Origin: a bacterium
GTDB taxonomy: Bacteria; Desulfobacterota; Desulfobulbia; Desulfobulbales; Desulfobulbaceae
Assembly (NCBI GenBank): GCA_030538155.1
Contig: JAUNUN010000006.1
Span: 30,684-82,146, forward strand
Length of the DNA stretch: 51,463 nucleotides
Direction of reading: 5' to 3'
Positions 1 through 9,014 of this stretch are shown here, piece after piece. Each line of letters opens with the position of its first letter. Position 1 is the stretch's first letter. A model generated the notes under the pieces. That model was not told the DNA's origin, ran no database searches, and saw only the letters and a list, made by a program, of their open reading frames with translations. Position numbers and translations under genes: made by a program.

Positions 1-584
1 GCGCCAAGCTGATTATTCGCCTCGGCAAGTTGGGCTTCCAGTTCCTGTACACGGGCAGTGAGCTGGGTATTCTGCTCTGCCTGCTCGGCTGCAGCCTGTT
101 CCTTTTCCTGCCGGCTCTGCTGCAGGCTTAACAACTGCTGGGCAGAGGCATCACGCTCTTCCTTGGTCGCGCCAAGCTGATTATTCGCCTCGGCAAGTTG
201 GGCTTCCAGTTCCTGTACACGGGTTGCGACTTGCTCACCCTGCTCGGTTTCCTCTGCCGCAGTTTGTTCTTTTTCACCTTCTGCCTGCTGCAGGGCCTGC
301 AACTGCTGCGCTGCCGCAGCTTCCTTTTCCTGGCTGGCGGTGAGTTGCGCCTGGGTCTCGGCTAGTTTTGCTTCAACATCCTTAGCTGCTTGCTGCTGCT
401 CAGCGCTCTGCTGCAGTTGGGTTTCAAGTTCCTGCACACGGGCGGTGAGCTGGCCTACCTGCTCTTCCTGCTCAGCAGTGCTCTCTTTCTTTTCTTCCTG
501 ACTGTGCAGCAAGGCCTGCAACTGCCGGCTGGCCGCGACTTCCTTATCCTGGCTGGCAGTCAACTGGGCCTTTGTCTCAGCCAA
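1..584 (-). repeat. In-frame 168-bp tandem repeats inside the coiled-coil gene
   Basis: The coding strand carries 168-bp (56-codon) units at 417-584, 198-365 and 30-197, with a fourth beginning at 1-29. A 51-bp (17-codon) spacer lies at 366-416. The DNA of positions 1-55 and 169-223 is essentially identical, so the newest copies arose by recent duplication, while older copies have diverged at protein level. The array runs out of the window, so the copy number is unknown. Confidence 0.85.
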
Positions 585-1358
585 GAGCCCTTCAAATTCC
601 TTTTGGACCTGCAGGCGATTATTGGCCTGCTCCTGCACTTGCACTTCCAACTCCCCGATGCGAGCTGTCAACTGCTTGTTTTCTTCCTGCTGCTGGGTCA
701 GTTGCCGGCTGCTTTCTTCCTTATCGGAAAGCAGGGTCTGCAGCGCCTGCTGGGCGGTTTGATCTTTTTCCTTGCTCGCCGCCAAGTCCGCATTCACCGC
801 TGCCAGTTGTGTTTCCAATTCTTGCAAACGCTGATCTTTTTCACTGATCTGCTGCTGCAACTGGGATTGCAGGGCCTGGGTTTCCGTACTCTTGTCGGCA
901 TGTACGCTTGCTGCCTCCTCAAGACGGCCCAAGTTGCCGCGCAGTTCTTCAATCTGTTTGTTGCGTGCGGCTATCCCCTCCTGGGCCTCGTCAAGGGTTC
1001 TGCTGCGCGCTGCCAGCTCATCATTCAGGCGGGCTATCTCCTTGTCCTTGTCCAACAGGGCCGGAGCGGCTTCCATCAGGTTCAATTTGGCCGTAATGCT
1101 TTCCTGGGCATCCAGCAGATTTTTGATTTGCTGCTCTTTTTGCGCCAGTTCCTGCTCCAGGGACTGTACCGTTTTAACGGCAGCATCTGCTTGCACCGGC
1201 ACCGCAGCCAGGGGCGCGGCACTGCTCAGTTCCGTGCTGCACGGCGGCGGCTGGGGCACGGATGCGTCTATTTTCGTAATCATCTTGCTGTTGTAGGCAG
1301 CAAGCTGAAAGTAGATGACAATACCGAGCAGGGTAAAGAGGATCAGTCGTATGTTCAT
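1..1358 (-). CDS. Membrane-anchored coiled-coil protein with 56-residue repeats (3' end outside window)
   Basis: Reading leftward from an ATG at 1358-1356, the frame is open to the window edge, so the C-terminus is missing; at least 452 residues are visible. The start has a GAGG about 8 nt upstream. The protein opens MNIRLILFTLLGIVIYFQLA, a single hydrophobic segment that could be a signal anchor, followed by a short Pro/Ala-rich stretch (PQPPP). The rest is almost entirely Glu/Gln/Ala/Leu heptad-like sequence, typical of a long coiled coil. Three full 56-residue repeats and the start of a fourth end in variants of LTARVQELEAQ and begin LAEA or LAET. No enzymatic motif is visible. The gene lies 37 bp downstream of glgB on the same strand and may be co-transcribed. 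A role as an envelope or cytoskeletal scaffold would be a guess. Confidence 0.8.
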   Translation of the reverse strand, partial: MNIRLILFTLLGIVIYFQLAAYNSKMITKIDASVPQPPPCSTELSSAAPLAAVPVQADAAVKTVQSLEQELAQKEQQIKNLLDAQESITAKLNLMEAAPALLDKDKEIARLNDELAARSRTLDEAQEGIAARNKQIEELRGNLGRLEEAASVHADKSTETQALQSQLQQQISEKDQRLQELETQLAAVNADLAASKEKDQTAQQALQTLLSDKEESSRQLTQQQEENKQLTARIGELEVQVQEQANNRLQVQKEFEGLLAETKAQLTASQDKEVAASRQLQALLHSQEEKKESTAEQEEQVGQLTARVQELETQLQQSAEQQQAAKDVEAKLAETQAQLTASQEKEAAAAQQLQALQQAEGEKEQTAAEETEQGEQVATRVQELEAQLAEANNQLGATKEERDASAQQLLSLQQSRQEKEQAAAEQAEQNTQLTARVQELEAQLAEANNQLG

Positions 1359-1395
1359 CGGTTAGGCCTCAGGAAGAAGGGGACAAGAAAAGGTT

Positions 1396-3399
1396 TCAAG
1401 ACCGGTATGGCTGCAGGATAAGGGCAGCCAGGGGAGGCAGGGTTAAAGAGAGGGAACAGGGCAGGCTGTGCCATTCCTGCTCGATCACCTTGATGTGTTC
1501 CGGGTTAGCCACGCCGCTGCCGCCATAGACCTCAAGATCGGTGTTGATCAACTCAGTATAGCCACCGGCATGAGGAACCCCGATATGATAGCTATGGCGC
1601 ACCACCGGGGTGAAATTACAAACCACAACCAGGAAATCTTCGGGATCTTTCGCATAACGAACAAAGGAAAAGACAGAATTATCCGCATCATTGGCTTCGA
1701 TCCAGGAGAAGCCTTTCCAGGAAAAATCAACCTCGTGCAGGGCGGGTTGATCCCGGTACACCAGGTTCAAATCGCGAACCAGCCGCTGTATGCCCTGGTG
1801 GCGTTCGCCTGCAAGGGCGTCCCAATCCAGCCCGGCATCGTGGCTCCACTCCTTCCACTGGGCGAATTCACCGCCCATGAACAAGAGCTTCTTGCCCGCA
1901 TAGGCCCACATATAGCCGTACATGGCGCGCAGGTTGGCGAACTTCTGCCATTCATCGCCCGGCATTTTGTTGAGCAGCGAGCCTTTGCCGTGGACCACCT
2001 CGTCATGGCTCAGAGGCAGGATAAAGTTTTCGTGGAAGGCATAGAGCATGCCAAAGGTCATCTGGTTGTGGCTGTAACGGCGGTAGATGGGATCTGCGCG
2101 CATGTAGCCCAGGGTGTCGTGCATCCAGCCCATGTTCCATTTGCAACTGAAACCCAAACCGCCAAAGGTGGTGGGCCGAGACACCATCGGCCATGAGGTC
2201 GATTCCTCGGCAAAGGTGAGGATACCGGGGAAAACGCCGTGCACGGCCTCGTTCATCTTCTGCAGGAAGCTGATGGCGGCAAGGTTTTCGCGGCCGCCAT
2301 AGTAGTTGGGAATCCACTGGCCCTCCTGGCGTGAGTAATCCAGGTAGAGCATGGAGGCCACCGCGTCCACGCGCAGGCCGTCGATATGGTATTTATCCAG
2401 CCAGAAGAGCGCGTTGGAGAGCAGAAAACTGCGCACCTCGTTGCGGCTGTAGTTGAAGATCAGGGTACCCCAATCCTGGTGTTCGCCCTGCATGGGGTTG
2501 GCGTGGGCATAGAGCTGGGTGCCGTCAAAGTTGTTCAGGCCTGCACCATCTTTGGGGAAGTGGGCGGGCACCCAGTCCAGGATCACGCCCAGGCCGGCGG
2601 CATGGCATTGATCCACGAAATACATGAAATCCTGGGGTGGGCCAAAGCGCGAGGTGGGTGCAAAAAAGCCAAGCACCTGATAGCCCCAGGATCCCTCGTA
2701 GGGATGCTCGGCAATGGGCAGCAGTTCGATATGCGTGTAGCCCATTTCCACCACATAAGAAATGAGCTGATCCGCCAGTTCCCGGTAGGAAAGGTAGCGC
2801 AGGCCCCAATTCTCATCGGCAATCTTGCGCCAGGAGCCAAGGTGCACTTCATAGATGGAGATGGGCGCATCCAGACCCTGACGCTGCGCGCGCCGGCTCA
2901 TCCATTCATTGTCCTGCCACTCGTAGCGGCTCAGATCAGCTACCACCGAACCGGTGCGCGGCCGTTCCTCCATGGCAAAACCATAGGGATCGGCCTTGTG
3001 CAGATTCTGACCGGACTGAGTAATGATGCTGTACTTATAGACAGCAAACTCCTTGAGCCCAGGGATAAAGAGTGACCAGATACCGCTATCCGAAGGGTGC
3101 ATGGCGTGGCCCTGGTGATCCCACTGGTTGAAATCGCCAATAACAGAGACCTGCCGCGCATTGGGCGCCCAGACCGCAAAGGCAACCCCATCATGACCGT
3201 GCATGTGCACCAGGTGCGCACCCAGTTTTTCGTAGACCCGTTCGTGTGTTCCTTCACTTATCAGATAGGTGTCAAAGGAACTCAGCCATTCGTTGGTCAC
3301 CGGCTGGGGTGAAAAATGTTGTTGCTTCATAATAGTGTACCAAGTCAATGAAATACGAATTTTACAAACCAATCTACCGTATCGTGCCCTGAATGTCAT
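1396..3399 (-). CDS. glgB: 1,4-alpha-glucan branching enzyme
   Basis: This enzyme makes alpha-1,6 branches in glycogen by cutting and transferring alpha-1,4 glucan chains in the cytoplasm. The N-terminal half has a CBM48-like module ([20 protein letters not shown], residues about 74-93). A GH13 barrel follows with all four conserved regions: [20 protein letters not shown] (nucleophile Asp345), LTFAEES (acid/base Glu398) and [12 protein letters not shown] (Asp466). The length (667 residues) is normal for the family. The 3399 start has AGGA 7 nt upstream. A second in-frame ATG at 3330 ([10 protein letters not shown]) sits closer to the first conserved block but has no clear ribosome site, so the true start is uncertain. 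No other glycogen gene is adjacent. Confidence 0.96.
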   Translation of the reverse strand: MTFRARYGRLVCKIRISLTWYTIMKQQHFSPQPVTNEWLSSFDTYLISEGTHERVYEKLGAHLVHMHGHDGVAFAVWAPNARQVSVIGDFNQWDHQGHAMHPSDSGIWSLFIPGLKEFAVYKYSIITQSGQNLHKADPYGFAMEERPRTGSVVADLSRYEWQDNEWMSRRAQRQGLDAPISIYEVHLGSWRKIADENWGLRYLSYRELADQLISYVVEMGYTHIELLPIAEHPYEGSWGYQVLGFFAPTSRFGPPQDFMYFVDQCHAAGLGVILDWVPAHFPKDGAGLNNFDGTQLYAHANPMQGEHQDWGTLIFNYSRNEVRSFLLSNALFWLDKYHIDGLRVDAVASMLYLDYSRQEGQWIPNYYGGRENLAAISFLQKMNEAVHGVFPGILTFAEESTSWPMVSRPTTFGGLGFSCKWNMGWMHDTLGYMRADPIYRRYSHNQMTFGMLYAFHENFILPLSHDEVVHGKGSLLNKMPGDEWQKFANLRAMYGYMWAYAGKKLLFMGGEFAQWKEWSHDAGLDWDALAGERHQGIQRLVRDLNLVYRDQPALHEVDFSWKGFSWIEANDADNSVFSFVRYAKDPEDFLVVVCNFTPVVRHSYHIGVPHAGGYTELINTDLEVYGGSGVANPEHIKVIEQEWHSLPCSLSLTLPPLAALILQPYRS

Positions 3400-3730
3400 G
3401 GAAAAATCCTGACAATCAGTATGAGTGATATTGATATAGGAAGATCCTGGTATTCCTGTTTAGGGCACCCACAAGGCCTGTGTTGCCGTCGCAGTGCGGG
3501 TACATCCTTCCGCTTTTGCAGCCGCTTGCTTGTGGCCGCAGGCGCAGCAGGATTGCAAAACCCGGTCCCATTACTCTTTTACCGGCCCTATCAACAGTAC
3601 GACCGACCCAGGCTGGGGAGCGTTCTCTTCTTCCCTTGCCTGGCAGGTGCTGGTATATTCCCCCGCAGCAAAAATGCTGCCACATCATCACTAACCCGAT
3701 TTTTTACTACATATTTGAGTTATTTAAATT
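3400..3730. other. Intergenic region between divergent glgB and pheA
   Basis: This 331-bp stretch separates two divergently transcribed genes and must hold both promoters. I see no convincing coding sequence or RNA gene. Short open frames here have atypical composition and no homology I recognise. Confidence 0.5.
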
Positions 3731-4825
3731 ATGGAAAAAAAGAAGAACATTGCCGAGGTACGCGAGCGCATCGACGAGATTGACGACAACCTGCTCAGCC
3801 TCCTGAAGGAGCGTCTGGAGTGTGCCAAGACCATCGGCAAGCTGAAGAGTGAAACCAAACGCGCCAAGTGGGATCCGCAGCGCGAATTGGAGATTTATGA
3901 GCGGCTCAGGCAGCAAAATGACGATGTTTTCCCGCCCAAGGCGCTCTACTCCATTTTCCACGAGATCATCACCTCCTGCCGTTTGTCGCAGCGCAAGGCC
4001 ATTGTTGCCTATCTGGGCCCGGAAGCCACCTACACCCACCTCGCCGGGGTAAAGTATTTCGGCCAAAGCGCCGAATACCAGCCCATGGAATCCATTGCCG
4101 AGGTCTTTCAAGAGGTGGAACGCGAGCGTGTGCAGTACGGCATCATCCCGGTAGAAAACTCCATTGAAGGCGCGGTCACCTATTCGCTGGACTCTTTTTT
4201 GGTCTACAAGGTGCAGATCTGCGGCGAAATCGAGCTGCCCATCAACCACAACCTGGTCAACCGCTCCGGCAATATCGAAGACATCAAAACCGTGGCCTCC
4301 CATGCTCAGTCTTTGGCGCAGTGCCGGCAATGGTTGCGCAAGCACTTGCCCGATGTGCCCACCCTGCCCGTCTTTTCCACCGCAGCAGCGGCCAAGATGG
4401 CAGCAGACGATCCAACTATCGGTGCCATCGCGGGATCTCTTGCCATTACCACCTACCAGCTGCAGGTGGTGGTCAAGGGTATTGAAGACTATCAGGGCAA
4501 CACTACTCGTTTTCTGGTGCTCGGCAAGAAATCGCCTAGTAAGAGCGGCAGCGACAAGACCTCGGTGCTGATTGGCCTCATCAACCGGCCGGGCGCGCTC
4601 AACGAGATCCTCACTATTCTGTCTGCCAAGAATATCGACCTGGCCAAGCTGGAATCCCGTCCCACCAAGGGTAAGGCCTGGAAGTACATGTTCTTCCTCG
4701 ACATGATCGGCCACATCGACGATCCGGCCATCTACGAGGCCTGCAACATTCTGCGGCAGATCTGCGCCTATTTCGAGCTCCTCGGCTCCTACCCCAGGGC
4801 GGATGCCATTGCCCTGAGCGCGTAA
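3731..4825 (+). CDS. pheA: Bifunctional chorismate mutase / prephenate dehydratase (P-protein)
   Basis: The protein converts chorismate to prephenate and then to phenylpyruvate, the committed steps to phenylalanine. Residues about 5-90 are an AroQ-type chorismate mutase (VRERIDEIDDNLLSLLKERL). The dehydratase domain starts at VAYLGPEATYTHLAG and contains GIIPVENSIEGAVTYSLD and TRFLVLG. A C-terminal ACT domain (LINRPGALNEILTILSAKNI, with the ESRP motif) should bind phenylalanine for feedback inhibition. The length of 364 residues is typical. The start has only a weak ribosome site. The uup-like gene begins about 40 bp downstream on the same strand. Confidence 0.97.
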   Translation: MEKKKNIAEVRERIDEIDDNLLSLLKERLECAKTIGKLKSETKRAKWDPQRELEIYERLRQQNDDVFPPKALYSIFHEIITSCRLSQRKAIVAYLGPEATYTHLAGVKYFGQSAEYQPMESIAEVFQEVERERVQYGIIPVENSIEGAVTYSLDSFLVYKVQICGEIELPINHNLVNRSGNIEDIKTVASHAQSLAQCRQWLRKHLPDVPTLPVFSTAAAAKMAADDPTIGAIAGSLAITTYQLQVVVKGIEDYQGNTTRFLVLGKKSPSKSGSDKTSVLIGLINRPGALNEILTILSAKNIDLAKLESRPTKGKAWKYMFFLDMIGHIDDPAIYEACNILRQICAYFELLGSYPRADAIALSA

Positions 4826-4868
4826 GCGGGTCTTGTGTTTCAGTCGTTTCAGTTCAAGGAAGATTTTT

Positions 4869-6719
4869 ATGTGTGCACTTCTGCAGGTTCAGGGCCTGAG
4901 CAAGGCCTTTGGGTCGCAGCAACTGTTTACGGATGTCCAGTTCAGTATTGAACCCGGCGACCGGGTGGGTCTGATCGGCCCCAATGGTTCGGGTAAATCC
5001 ACTCTGCTCAAGATTATTTGCTCTCTGGAACAGCCGGACAGCGGCGGTTTTACTCTGCAAAAGGGCGCGCGCATCGGCTACCTGGCCCAGGAAGACCGCT
5101 TTGACGACGAGAAAAGCCTCTACGCCAACCTGCTGCAGGCCGGAGCAGAGTTGGGCCTCAAGGAAGGCGAGCTCTACACCCGCATTCACACCCTGTTGAG
5201 CCGGGCTGAGTTTAACGATCCCGAAGAAAAGACCAAACTCCTCTCCGGCGGCCGGCGCAAACGACTTGCACTTTGCCGGGCGCTTTTGCCTGCCCCGGAT
5301 CTGCTGGTACTGGACGAACCGACCAACCATCTAGACATTGCCGGTATTCTTTGGCTGGAAAAATTACTGAGCGCCAACTGGCCGGACAGCCCGGCAGCCT
5401 GCATCCTGGTGAGTCATGATCGTCGTTTTCTGGAAGCTACGGTCAACCGGGTGGTGGAGCTTTCCGCCGTCTATCCGCAGGGATCGCTGCAGATTCAGGG
5501 TACGTATTCGGATTTTGTCGAGAAACGGGCGGAATACCTGCTCCAGCGCCGGCAACTGGAAGAGCGCCTTGCCAACAAGATGCGCCGGGAAACGGAATGG
5601 CTGCGCCGGGGCCCCAAGGCCCGCAGCACCAAGGCCAAGTACCGCATCGATGCCGCAGCCAATCTGCAGGACGAGTTGGATGAGGTGCAGAGCCGCAATC
5701 GCGCCCTGTCCCAGGCGGGCATCCGCTTTGAGGGCACTGAGCGTAAGACCAAAAAACTCCTGGAAGCAAGCGGACTTGCCAAGTCCTACGAGGGCAGGCA
5801 GCTCTTTTCCGGGCTCGATCTGCTTTTGCGCCCCGGTCTGCGCCTGGGCCTGGTAGGCAACAATGGTTGCGGTAAATCCACACTGATGCGCATTTTGGCG
5901 GCAAACGCCCAGGAAAACCCGGAAATCCTGCCGGATCAGGGCACGATCCGGCTTGCCGAAAATCTGCGCGTGGTCAGTTTTGACCAGCGTCGGGAACAAC
6001 TCGACACCAGCCAAACCCTGCGCCGGGCCCTTGCCCCAGATGGCGACAGCGTACTCTTTCAGAACCGCAGCGTACATGTGGCAGGCTGGGCCAAGCACTT
6101 CCTCTTTCGACCGGATCAACTGGAAACGCCGGTATCGCGCCTCTCCGGCGGGGAACAGGCCCGTATCCTTCTCGCGCGCCTGATGCTGCAGCCCGCTGAT
6201 ATTCTTTTGTTGGATGAGCCCACCAATGACCTGGATATCCCGGCCCTGGATGTGCTGGAGGAAAGTTTGAGTGAATTTCCCGGGGCCCTGGTGCTGGTCA
6301 CCCATGATCGCTACCTGCTCGACCGGCTCTGCACCCATATCCTGGGTTTTGACGGCGAGGGTGAAACCGCGTTTTTTGCCGACTGCGAGCAGTGGCTTGA
6401 CTGGCTGCAGGAAAGAACAGCGGAGAAAGAACAGGCCGCAAGAGAAATAGCAACCCCGGCCGTGAAACCAGCGGCAGCAGCCAAGGCCAGGTCCGCTAAG
6501 CTCTCCTACATGGAACAGCGGGAATACGACCAGATGGAAGAGCGGATTTTGACTGCCGAGGCCGAACTAGAGGACTTGCAAGCACGCATGGCCGAATCTG
6601 AAATCGCAGCCGATGCGGCACAACTTGAGGAATGCTGGCAGCGGCAGCAGGAACTCAGCTCCGAGGTGGAGGGCCTGTACCAGCGTTGGAGTGAGCTGGA
6701 AGAACGGAAAAACGGGTAA
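4869..6719 (+). CDS. uup: ABC-F family ATPase, Uup-like
   Basis: This is a soluble protein with two ABC ATPase cassettes and no membrane domain, the layout of ABC-F proteins that act on ribosomes or, for Uup, in DNA and translation maintenance. Cassette 1 has Walker A GPNGSGKST, signature LLSGGRRKR and Walker B LLVLDEPTNHLD. Cassette 2 has GNNGCGKST, RLSGGEQAR and ILLLDEPTNDLD. A charged linker lies between them, and a C-terminal coiled coil (MEERILTAEAELEDLQARM region) is characteristic of Uup. I chose the ATG at 4869 because AGGAAG lies just upstream; an in-frame ATG at 4833 would add 12 residues that do not fit the family start. The end is followed by the gene-poor region. Confidence 0.9.
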   Translation: MCALLQVQGLSKAFGSQQLFTDVQFSIEPGDRVGLIGPNGSGKSTLLKIICSLEQPDSGGFTLQKGARIGYLAQEDRFDDEKSLYANLLQAGAELGLKEGELYTRIHTLLSRAEFNDPEEKTKLLSGGRRKRLALCRALLPAPDLLVLDEPTNHLDIAGILWLEKLLSANWPDSPAACILVSHDRRFLEATVNRVVELSAVYPQGSLQIQGTYSDFVEKRAEYLLQRRQLEERLANKMRRETEWLRRGPKARSTKAKYRIDAAANLQDELDEVQSRNRALSQAGIRFEGTERKTKKLLEASGLAKSYEGRQLFSGLDLLLRPGLRLGLVGNNGCGKSTLMRILAANAQENPEILPDQGTIRLAENLRVVSFDQRREQLDTSQTLRRALAPDGDSVLFQNRSVHVAGWAKHFLFRPDQLETPVSRLSGGEQARILLARLMLQPADILLLDEPTNDLDIPALDVLEESLSEFPGALVLVTHDRYLLDRLCTHILGFDGEGETAFFADCEQWLDWLQERTAEKEQAAREIATPAVKPAAAAKARSAKLSYMEQREYDQMEERILTAEAELEDLQARMAESEIAADAAQLEECWQRQQELSSEVEGLYQRWSELEERKNG

Positions 6720-6775
6720 TTCATTACCAAACTCATTACCAAACGACCTCCAATTCCCTTTCCAACCCTCCACAT

Positions 6776-6801
6776 CGTTCCCACGCTCCAGCGTGGGAAC
6801 G
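6776..6801. repeat. REP-like perfect hairpin
   Basis: The 11-nt arms CGTTCCCACGC (6776-6786) and GCGTGGGAACG (6791-6801) are perfectly complementary around a TCCA loop. From memory, this hairpin matches a dispersed intergenic palindrome seen in many proteobacterial genomes. It lies 57 bp after the uup stop and could act as a transcript end. It is not followed by a T-run. Confidence 0.65.
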
Positions 6802-6978
6802 CATCTACGCTCACAGTACCGTTGAGCTTCAGAGATCAAGCAAGCCTGGTTGCTCATCATCATCCCGGCACAGACATAGCTTCAATGAACACAAATTACA
6901 GCTACTCCGGCACCTGTTACGATACGATGCCGGGGCCACAAAATGCATGGTGGATGCTATCTATCCCTTCGTAACACC

Positions 6979-7028
6979 CGTTGAACAAACCTGATTTTTG
7001 CTTCGTTGAACAAACCTGATTTTTGCTT
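6979..7028. repeat. Perfect 25-bp direct tandem repeat
   Basis: Two identical 25-bp units (6979-7003 and 7004-7028) begin CGTTGAACAAACCTG and end TTTTTGCTT, with no bases between them. They lie in non-coding DNA. A recent slippage duplication or a double protein-binding site are both possible. Confidence 0.85.
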
Positions 7029-7074
7029 GTATGCGACCCAACCGGTTGGCACCCAGCAGAGCAGATGCAGCTAA

Positions 7075-7386
7075 TCATGTGAAAATTTGCAGGGCAATCC
7101 GGTTTGTGCGGACACTATTAGGGATGCAAATGATCAATATGAGCAGGCTCAACTCGCCGATTTGGGCAAAAACCAGCCCTGCTGGTGCATCGACCAGGCC
7201 CTTGGGTGTGTCAAAACCGAACAAGGTGCCGCAGACCTCCCAGATTGAACCGCTAATATGTACTATGAAGCGCTTCTCAATATTTTCGAGGCCCCGTAAA
7301 AAAGCTGCGCCGCATGCCGCCTCATTCAAGGCATGCGCAAAACTGCGCGCCGCTTGTATGGCTCCCAAAGTACATCTTTGTTTCAA
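7075..7386 (-). pseudogene. Possible remnant of a membrane antiporter gene
   Basis: A 103-residue minus-strand frame ends in a hydrophobic stretch containing GLVFAQIGELSLLILI. This resembles the AQIGEFS motif of CPA2 cation:proton antiporters (KefB/YbaL type). The rest has no recognisable domain, the expected flanking membrane segments are absent, and the frame is far too short for the family. A decayed gene fragment or a chance match are both possible. Confidence 0.2.
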
Positions 7387-7883
7387 ACTCAGGCCTTATT
7401 CAGGCCTTTGCGCAGGTTACCTGCAACCCACATTCTCCTGTTCTTTCCATTTTTCACCTCTGACCAGGCTTGCATTGTCGCATGTCAAGTCTTTTTTCTG
7501 CAAACACCTTGATTTGACTGGATAAAACATTCTAACCCACAGAAAATCCATCCTTTTTCTGCAAAAAAATATTTCTTGCCATTGCCGTCTTAATGCATTA
7601 AGAGGAGGCATTCTCCCCTATTAACATATATGTAACGTCTATAACCGCTGAATGAGTGTATTGTAAAAACAGGAGGTTTTTAAACACCAGAATTTCACAT
7701 AGATCCGCACATATTTAACCCGCTCCTCAGGCCGTTATAATAGGTTTATGAACAGAAAAGGCCTTGATTGAACACAGCCGGCCTGCTGTTCGCTTATGCT
7801 CCAGACCGTTTGTGTTATTGCCGCCCTGACCGGCAGCAAGACGCAACCCGGATAGAGAAAGAACATCAACAGGGAGGTAGCTA

Positions 7884-8990
7884 ATGGAATTCAAGGGCCC
7901 GTATCCCCAGGAGACTCTGTTCAGCAGCATCAATCGCAGGGATTTCATGAAGTTCTGCACCGCTGTGGCTGCCACCCTGGGTCTGCCCATGTCGGCGGGA
8001 GTAAAAATAGCCGAGGCCGTGACCTCGCCCGAGCGGCCGCCGGTGATCTGGCTTTCCGGCCAGCAGTGCACCGGTTGTGTGGAAATGCTGTTGCGTACCG
8101 ATCACCCCTCCATAGACAGCCTCATCTTCAACCTCATCTCACTGGAATATTCGGAAACCCTGAATGCCGGTTCCGGCCACCAGGCCGAGGCGGCCCTGCA
8201 GCAGTCCATCGAGCGCTACAAGGGCGAGTTCATTCTGGTGGTGGATGGTTCCATTCCTGTCAAGGACGGCGGTATCTACTGCCAGATCGCAGGCAGGCCG
8301 GTGCTGGATATCCTCAACGAAATGGCGCCCCAGGCCGCCGCTGTTATTGCTATTGGCTCCTGCGCCTCCTGGGGCGGAGTCGCTGCCGCCGAACCCAACC
8401 CAACCGGCGCAACCCCGGTGCATGCGGTATTGAAACCCAAGGGTATAAACGTCGTCAATATCCCCGGCTGCCCACCCAACCCCTACAACCTCCTCTCAAC
8501 CGTCATCCACTTCCTCACCTTCGGCAAACTGCCGGACTTAGACGACAAGGGTCGGCCCACCTTTGCCTACAGCAGGCTCATCCACGAGAATTGCGAGCGC
8601 CGCCCCCATTTTGACGCCGGCCGTTTTGCCGATGAATTTGGCGATGAGGGCCATCGCAAGGGTTACTGTCTCTACAAACTGGGCTGTAAAGGACCGGAAA
8701 CATTCAATAACTGCTCAATCGTCCACTATAACGACACCATCGGCTGCTGGCCGGTGGGAACGGGCTGCCCCTGCTTTGGTTGCTCTGAGGAAAAGGTCGG
8801 CTTCCATGTACCCCTGTTCACCAAATCCAAGGTGGCCTACCCTACCCCGCCCAACCAGTTTACCGAGGCCGTGCCCGAGCGGGGCAATGGTTCGGTGAAA
8901 TTCGCCTATGGCGTTGCTGGAGCGGTAGTGGGAGCTGCGGTTGTGGCTGCAGCCAAACGCGACGGAGACAAAGAAGACAAACAAGCCTGA
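7884..8990 (+). CDS. hybO: [NiFe]-hydrogenase small subunit, Hyd-2 type, Tat-exported
   Basis: This is the electron-transfer subunit of a periplasm-facing uptake or bidirectional hydrogenase. The N-terminus carries a Tat signal (INRRDFMKF) followed by a hydrophobic stretch, so the folded enzyme with its large subunit should be exported together. Cysteines for the proximal [4Fe-4S] cluster are in CTGCVE, GSCASWGG and PGCPPNP. Medial and distal cluster ligands are in HENCERRPHF, GYCLYKLGCKG and CWPVGTGCPCFGC. A C-terminal hydrophobic helix (AYGVAGAVVGAAVVAAA) anchors it to the membrane, as in HybO. The length of 368 residues is typical. The ATG is preceded by a strong AGGGAGG. It is the first gene of a six-gene operon. 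Confidence 0.96.
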   Translation: MEFKGPYPQETLFSSINRRDFMKFCTAVAATLGLPMSAGVKIAEAVTSPERPPVIWLSGQQCTGCVEMLLRTDHPSIDSLIFNLISLEYSETLNAGSGHQAEAALQQSIERYKGEFILVVDGSIPVKDGGIYCQIAGRPVLDILNEMAPQAAAVIAIGSCASWGGVAAAEPNPTGATPVHAVLKPKGINVVNIPGCPPNPYNLLSTVIHFLTFGKLPDLDDKGRPTFAYSRLIHENCERRPHFDAGRFADEFGDEGHRKGYCLYKLGCKGPETFNNCSIVHYNDTIGCWPVGTGCPCFGCSEEKVGFHVPLFTKSKVAYPTPPNQFTEAVPERGNGSVKFAYGVAGAVVGAAVVAAAKRDGDKEDKQA

Positions 8991-9014
8991 TCAACCCTAC
9001 AGGAGTACGCTCGT

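Larger units (their letters stand above)
6720..7883. other. Gene-poor region upstream of the hydrogenase operon
   Basis: This 1164-bp region has no confident gene. It contains a REP-like hairpin (6776-6801), a perfect 25-bp tandem repeat (6979-7028), a possible gene remnant on the minus strand (7075-7386), a 14-bp palindrome (7589-7602) and, near its right end, the promoter region of the hydrogenase operon. The last 300 bp are markedly AT-rich, consistent with regulatory DNA. No tRNA-like cloverleaf was seen. Confidence 0.55.

Noticed and set aside
390..1421. Long plus-strand Leu/Phe-rich frame opposite the coiled-coil gene
   Set aside because: It is the antisense of Gln/Glu/Lys-rich codons and overlaps a clear coiled-coil gene; no ribosome site.
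7031..7525. Plus-strand frame of 164 codons in the gene-poor region
   Set aside because: It has odd composition (Ser/Arg/Pro/Cys), no domain and no good ribosome site.
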